Below, one piece after another: positions 60,496 to 64,000 of a stretch of 64,000 nt of DNA. Origin of the DNA: Ancylomarina euxina (GTDB lineage: Bacteria > Bacteroidota > Bacteroidia > Bacteroidales > Marinifilaceae). The notes under the pieces were generated by a model that searched no databases, had not been told where the DNA came from, and worked only from the letters and a program-made list of their open reading frames with translations. How positions within the stretch are numbered: position 1 is the first letter of the stretch; every line of letters starts with the position of its first letter. The stretch lies in the NCBI RefSeq assembly GCF_003863355.1, contig NZ_QQWG01000006.1, positions 124,001-188,000 on the forward strand. The letters are read 5' to 3'. Made by a program: the position numbers and the translations under genes.

Positions 60496-60843
60496 ATGAA
60501 GAATATTACAGGCCGCTGGTCATTCAATGAAGATTTTGGATTTGGGAAAGATGAAGGCTTTGCTGAGTTTACTCAGGAAGGCGAAAATCTAAAAGGAGTA
60601 TTAGTTTATACTGAAAGAATCGAAGGCGACACGCCTTTTCGTGTGCAACAAGAGGTGGAAGGTACCTTTGATGGCCAACGATTAAAGATGACAGGCACAG
60701 TAGTTGAAATATTGGATGCTGAAGAGGAGATCGAATACCACCTGGATTGTTGGGAAGGTATTTTGAATGATAAGAACCAAATTGTGGGTCACTCTTACGA
60801 CGATCACGAGTGTTTTGGTGTGTTTGTAATGGAGATGATATAA
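60496..60843 (+). CDS. Small beta-rich protein of unknown function
   Basis: 115 residues from the ATG at 60496 (MKNITGRWSFNEDFGFG), set by the promoter just before it. No signal peptide. Alternating strands run to the end, with ITGRWSFNEDFGFGKDEGFA, DGQRLKMTGTVVEIL and GHSYDDHECFGVF. The GRW near the N-terminus and FDGQRLKMTG-type strands recall lipocalin or calycin-like small barrels, which bind small ligands, but this is a loose impression. I do not recognise the family. It is monocistronic. Confidence 0.7.
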   Translation: MKNITGRWSFNEDFGFGKDEGFAEFTQEGENLKGVLVYTERIEGDTPFRVQQEVEGTFDGQRLKMTGTVVEILDAEEEIEYHLDCWEGILNDKNQIVGHSYDDHECFGVFVMEMI

Positions 60844-60883
60844 AGGATAATCCCGATTGATCTGGAGAAGTATCCATATTGAA

Positions 60884-60917
60884 ATTAATCTGTGAAAATC
60901 AGTGTTAATCTGTGGTT
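60884..60917. repeat. Dispersed repeat phrase
   Basis: ATTAATCTGTGAAAATC followed by AGTGTTAATCTGTGGTT, a phrase I recall as a common intergenic repeat in many bacterial genomes. It has two internal AATCTGTG copies. The rest of 60918-61174 shows nothing coding. Confidence 0.5.
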
Positions 60918-61174
60918 GGTTCTTTGGGCTTGTCAGTTTTCGGTTATCGATCACTTTTACTCCGCTCAGTGACCATCAACAACTTGATAATTTTATGACT
61001 CAAGCCCTTAGCTTAGGCTTAGAATATTTTCATTCAAACAGGAGTGATTTCACTTTCCAATTTACCTGAAAAGTTTATCAAAAAAAAATCAGTCATTAAA
61101 CTCTACTTCACAGACACTTAACTCCAAACACCCTATAAACATTGATCTTTTTGGGATTTATTTTCAAAAAACAT

Positions 61175-61205
61175 TTGGAGCTTATAAAAAAACACACCAT
61201 CTTTG
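61175..61205 (+). promoter_or_regulatory. Likely tRNA-Leu promoter
   Basis: TTG (61175-61177), 20 bases, CATCTTTG (61198-61205), one mismatch to TAnnTTTG; the tRNA starts 21 bases later. Confidence 0.5.
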
Positions 61206-61225
61206 CATCGCAATCAGAGAGAAAC

Positions 61226-61307
61226 GCGGATGTGGCGTAATTGGTAGCCGCGCTAGACTTAGGATCTAGTGCCGAGAGGCGTGGGGGTTCGAGTCCCTTC
61301 ATCCGCA
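61226..61307 (+). tRNA. tRNA-Leu (anticodon TAG)
   Basis: 82 bases. The acceptor pairs GCGGATG with CATCCGC. The anticodon arm is CTAGA-CTTAGGA-TCTAG with anticodon TAG, so it reads CUA. A variable arm TGCCGAGAGGCGT is long, as in leucine and serine tRNAs, and the T loop is GGTTCGAGTCC. A73 is present, and CCA is not encoded. A hairpin terminator follows directly. Confidence 0.97.
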
Positions 61308-61310
61308 CAA

Positions 61311-61345
61311 AAAGGATCAACACAAAAGTGTTGATCCTTTTTTTT
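61311..61345 (+). terminator. Intrinsic terminator after tRNA-Leu
   Basis: 13-base-pair stem AAAGGATCAACAC (61311-61323) / GTGTTGATCCTTT (61328-61340), AAAA loop, run of T to 61345. Confidence 0.92.
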
Positions 61346-61636
61346 ATCCCACAACTTTTCGACTTGATCCCCTATAAATGGATTTTGCTAGCTATCTTCT
61401 TTTCATAAACACTGGATCAGTTACATTTTCTGGGTCTGATTCAAGAATCGTTCTAATTAAGCATGTATTTTTGTTAACCGGCAAAGGATGAAACCAACCT
61501 CTGAATTCTTCTTTTTTGAATTTAAAGATCTAGCGATAGCATTTACACTCAGTATTAAATGTTGTATACAACCTGAAGGTGATGAGGATGACAAGTTTTT
61601 TTTATAGATCTGAAAAGTTATTCTTTCCTAATTAGC
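61346..61636. other. Non-coding spacer, nothing seen
   Basis: No frame with coding character and no repeat was found between the tRNA terminator and the inverted-repeat element. Confidence 0.4.
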
Positions 61637-62116
61637 TTCACTCAAGCCGTTAGGCTCCTACTTTCTCCTGCAGTCGAGAAAGTAGGCAAAGAGTCCGCCG
61701 ACTGCAGCACTCGGCGACCCATGACAGCTCAAAGTCTAAAAAGAATAAACTCTCTCGTCCCTCGATCACACAGTATTCTTTTCTTAACGACTTTTTCACT
61801 TATGGGTACCCCACCTGCGTTGCTGATGTCGGTGTCTGGTGCGTTCAATTATCTTGCAAATCCAAGCCCCCATACCTCAGAGGTAGCTTAGTCCAAACAT
61901 CATTTCAAGTTTTTGTTTAGCACGAGATTGATCTGTGAAGTTAATTCAATAGATTAACTTGAAGATACTTATAGTGAGGGTTGAGCGGGAGTCGTCAGCC
62001 TGCCGTGAGGCGTGATAATCTTGTTTCTACAGAATAAAAACAAGGATCAGGCTGACTTGATTTTTTGCTTACTTTTTTATCGAAGAAAAAAGTAAGAGCC
62101 CAGCGGCTTGAGCGAA
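61637..62116. mobile_element. Non-coding inverted-repeat element (MITE-like)
   Basis: About 480 bases bounded by imperfect 31-32-base terminal inverted repeats. The left arm starts TTCACTCAAGCCGTTAGG, and the right arm reads TTCGCTCAAGCCGCTGGG on the opposite strand. Both continue with GGCTC(C/T)TACTTT. Each arm adjoins its own hairpin: CTACTTTCTC / GAGAAAGTAG (61658-61685) and CTTACTTTTTT / AAAAAAGTAAG (62068-62096). A further CGCCGA / TCGGCG hairpin lies inside. No transposase or other gene fits inside. No target-site duplication was established. The composition is less AT-rich than its surroundings. I read it as a non-autonomous mobile or dispersed structured element. Confidence 0.6.
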
Positions 62117-62194
62117 AAGATTAACACATATTCCCTATTTTAATCTGCATCCTACTATGGTTACAAAATCACCCTTGGAAATATATTTATTGCA

Positions 62195-62665
62195 CTAAGA
62201 CCCAACTTTTGCACCTGATCCTAAACACTTGGCAAAACAAAGACAGTCAGCTATTTTTGCCAACTTTCCATACTTCTGAATCTGCATATAAGCATTCCTT
62301 TCATAAAGCCTCTTCGCCTCGGGTTGGTTCATGCCTATGAATAATATACACCTAGAGTATCCCAATTCTTTTACCCAATTCTCTAATTCAAGCAGAATAT
62401 GAGTTCCAATCTTTTTCCCTCTTACTTCGGGAGAGGCATACACTCTCTTTACTTCCATAGTATTCAAATCAAATTCTTCGATGGCTCCACAAGCTATAGC
62501 TTCATTATTTTCATAAGCCAAAACAACATGCTTTATATCATCAATTACATTGAATTGAGATAAGGGATGATTCTCACCATCCCTATTTGCAAGATCCGAA
62601 TTCAGTAAATTAACGAGTTTTTTAAATTCCTGATTTCTGGAGTTTGTTCTTATTATCGTTATAAT
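62195..62665 (-). CDS. GNAT acetyltransferase with missing ATG start
   Basis: The frame is open from about 62720 to 62195. Family resemblance begins at codon 62665-62663 (ATT), reading ITIIRTNSRNQEFKKLVN, and continues through RDGENHP, CGAIEEFD, MEVKRVYASPEVRGKKIG and PEAKRLYERNAY, a full GNAT domain of about 157 residues. Relatives I recall start with Met at the ATT position. No ATG, GTG or TTG is found there; the first usable codon is a TTG at 62521, which would cut off about 48 residues. So it uses an ATT start or is a young pseudogene. Substrate unknown. Confidence 0.6.
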   Translation of the reverse strand: MITIIRTNSRNQEFKKLVNLLNSDLANRDGENHPLSQFNVIDDIKHVVLAYENNEAIACGAIEEFDLNTMEVKRVYASPEVRGKKIGTHILLELENWVKELGYSRCILFIGMNQPEAKRLYERNAYMQIQKYGKLAKIADCLCFAKCLGSGAKVGS

Positions 62666-62782
62666 ATGCTTTTGAGATGATGTACAAGGTTTTATTGTAA
62701 ATACTAATTCATAAAATTAGACTTAGTCTGAATTTCCTCCTTTAACAAATCATTCCTTCATCTGAACAGATCATCCCGAGTA

Positions 62783-63643
62783 CTATTCCTCAGCCCCATG
62801 ACTCTTTGCAATATCTATCCAATGTTCAGCAAGAATTTGTGGATTTGCACCTAAGCCACGAGCCAGGTGTAATGCAACTCCCATCATTAAAACAGAAGCT
62901 TCGTGTAATCCTTGATTTGTTGGCAAGGCTCCAAATTTTTCTTGTGCTTTAAATTGGAGTAGATCATTATGTTTTCGAACAAATGCAATAGGATCATCAT
63001 CAGAAATTTCAGGAATCATCAAACAATCGCCCCACTCATCTCCTAACCTGTCTGCTAATACTTCTGGAAGCTCATTGCCCATTTTTCTCCATAGCGCTAA
63101 TGTTGCCTTGTCTCCAGATTCAGCCAAGCCCGTATCCAGCAGTAATTCAAATGCTAAATCAGCTATATTTTGCATCAGTTCTAAATATTCATCCTGAGCC
63201 TTTTCAAACTTATCTGTAATCTGGCCTTTAAGATATTCACCAACGCTCAAATGAGGTAATCCTAAAACTTCAGGACATCCTTCCATACAAGGAAATTCAT
63301 CTCCTTGGTACATATAGTGAACTTCTTTACTTTGAATTTGACGACCTAGTGGATATAAGCGACAAGCAAGTGGACGCCCTAAATGTACACTACATCCAAA
63401 ATTATCGACATATTGAGAGCATGCTTGTTTCTCCCTCCAATCTGCTTTTCCGTTAAAGCGCAAACGAATCCCTCCGTACTCACAATAAAGGTCACGAAAT
63501 TCCCTAGCTGCCATTTTTTTCTCTCTGGCAAGACTAAGCAACTCCCATGGATTAATCAGTACCTGGTTCCCATGGCAGCAAGTTCCAGTTCGTGAGCAAG
63601 TAAGAGGTAATATATCTTGAATACTAAGTTTGTTTGTTTGCAT
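62783..63643 (-). CDS. YkgJ-family cysteine-cluster protein
   Basis: 286 residues from the ATG at 63643 (MQTNKLSIQDILPLTCSRTG); the frame to 63706 has no added support. The Cys cluster is visible: CSRTGTCCHG, then CSQYVDNFGCSVHLGRPLACRLYPLG, then CMEGC. These Cys residues, as in the YkgJ (UPF0153) family, are thought to bind zinc or iron. The C-terminal half is helical and of unknown role. It stands alone, on the minus strand. Function unknown. Confidence 0.88.
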   Translation of the reverse strand: MQTNKLSIQDILPLTCSRTGTCCHGNQVLINPWELLSLAREKKMAAREFRDLYCEYGGIRLRFNGKADWREKQACSQYVDNFGCSVHLGRPLACRLYPLGRQIQSKEVHYMYQGDEFPCMEGCPEVLGLPHLSVGEYLKGQITDKFEKAQDEYLELMQNIADLAFELLLDTGLAESGDKATLALWRKMGNELPEVLADRLGDEWGDCLMIPEISDDDPIAFVRKHNDLLQFKAQEKFGALPTNQGLHEASVLMMGVALHLARGLGANPQILAEHWIDIAKSHGAEE

Positions 63644-64000
63644 TTTTATTGCTTCATTTTTGATATTACAATTATGATACCTATTTGTATTTGTCGCAAG
63701 CCCCACACACTCATTTCAACACTGATTGTCAGACACATAAAAACACTCAGTCAACTTGGCTTGATCTTTAAATGGGATTACCAACAACAAGTCAAATAGT
63801 TAATCAATTGCAAAATTATTAAAACATTATTTAAAATCACAAAGCTATCAAATTCCATAAAATGATATTTCCTATTTTTCATGAATTCGCGATAGTTGGC
63901 TTAATAGCAATTAACATGTGATGCAATGCCCACCTGGCCCTTAGTTGATCTATGTTTTATGATTCAGCTGTTGTTTATTTACTCCGCAACAGTTTTCAAA
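63644..64000. other. Non-coding end of window
   Basis: No convincing gene. A possible minus-strand promoter TTG (63842-63840), 21 bases, TAATTTTG (63818-63811) may serve the YkgJ-type gene. Confidence 0.35.

Noticed and set aside
61108-61323. 71-codon open frame on the minus strand
   Set aside because: It overlaps the tRNA-Leu gene and its terminator, so it is a chance frame.

Overview
The window looks like chromosomal DNA of an AT-rich, probably marine member of the Bacteroidota. Several upstream regions carry the phylum's promoter pattern (TTG, about 19 bases, TAnnTTTG), Shine-Dalgarno sites are mostly absent, and gene families common in the phylum recur: a HYC/CC/PP cysteine protein, the MoxR-DUF58-DUF4129-DUF4350 cluster, PPi-type phosphofructokinase and PAS/GAF histidine kinases without receiver domains. 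I cannot name the genus from sequence alone.

Layout. 1-4.8 kb (-): tripartite RND efflux operon (TolC, adaptor, permease cut by the window edge). 5-6.9 kb (+): PPi-phosphofructokinase and a small unknown protein. 6.9-8.6 kb (+): two stand-alone small-RNA-like units and an acetate transporter (SatP) whose 3' end carries a third copy of the same structured RNA. 8.6-15 kb: BLUF photoreceptor, porin-BCCT transporter pair behind a long leader, ATP-grasp enzyme, ClC channel. 15.4-24.2 kb: zinc-ribbon protein, then a copper/heavy-metal efflux operon (HYC_CC_PP protein, CusA, CusC-like TolC, a start-less four-helix-bundle gene, CusB with two extra HMA domains, free HMA protein). 24.5-30 kb: PAS kinase, isoprenoid-synthase-fold enzyme, TrmH-family methyltransferase, RDD protein. 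30.2-36.6 kb (+): SpoIIM, membrane protein, DUF4129, DUF4350, MoxR, DUF58. 36.8-42.6 kb: frameshifted metallo-beta-lactamase-fold gene, GAF/PAS kinase, ATP-cone plus Mrr nuclease fusion, unknown protein. 43-49 kb (+): six-gene operon with a KamA-like radical SAM enzyme, CoA transferase A and B, class III aminotransferase, 3-oxoadipyl-CoA-type thiolase and GNAT. 49-53.7 kb (-): ABC ATPase and a permease-M1 peptidase fusion. 54-64 kb: FKBP, TPR membrane protein, Cache-PAS-CBS-DUF294 sensor, metallophosphoesterase, MnmE, small unknown protein, tRNA-Leu(UAG), a non-coding inverted-repeat element, a GNAT gene without a normal start, and a YkgJ-type cysteine-cluster protein.

Two items stand out. 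First, the operon at 42.96-49.04 kb reads as an ordered pathway: alpha-amino acid to beta-amino acid (aminomutase), to beta-keto acid (aminotransferase), to CoA ester (CoA transferase), to acetyl-CoA plus a shorter acyl-CoA (thiolase). The aminomutase has lost both lysine-binding aspartates and has Arg at one of those sites, while the thiolase resembles PcaF, so an acidic substrate such as 2-aminoadipate or glutamate fits. Second, a three-copy structured RNA family surrounds satP, each copy behind a near-identical promoter architecture.

Promoters, terminators and RNA ends were found by eye; family assignments come from remembered motifs, not searches.
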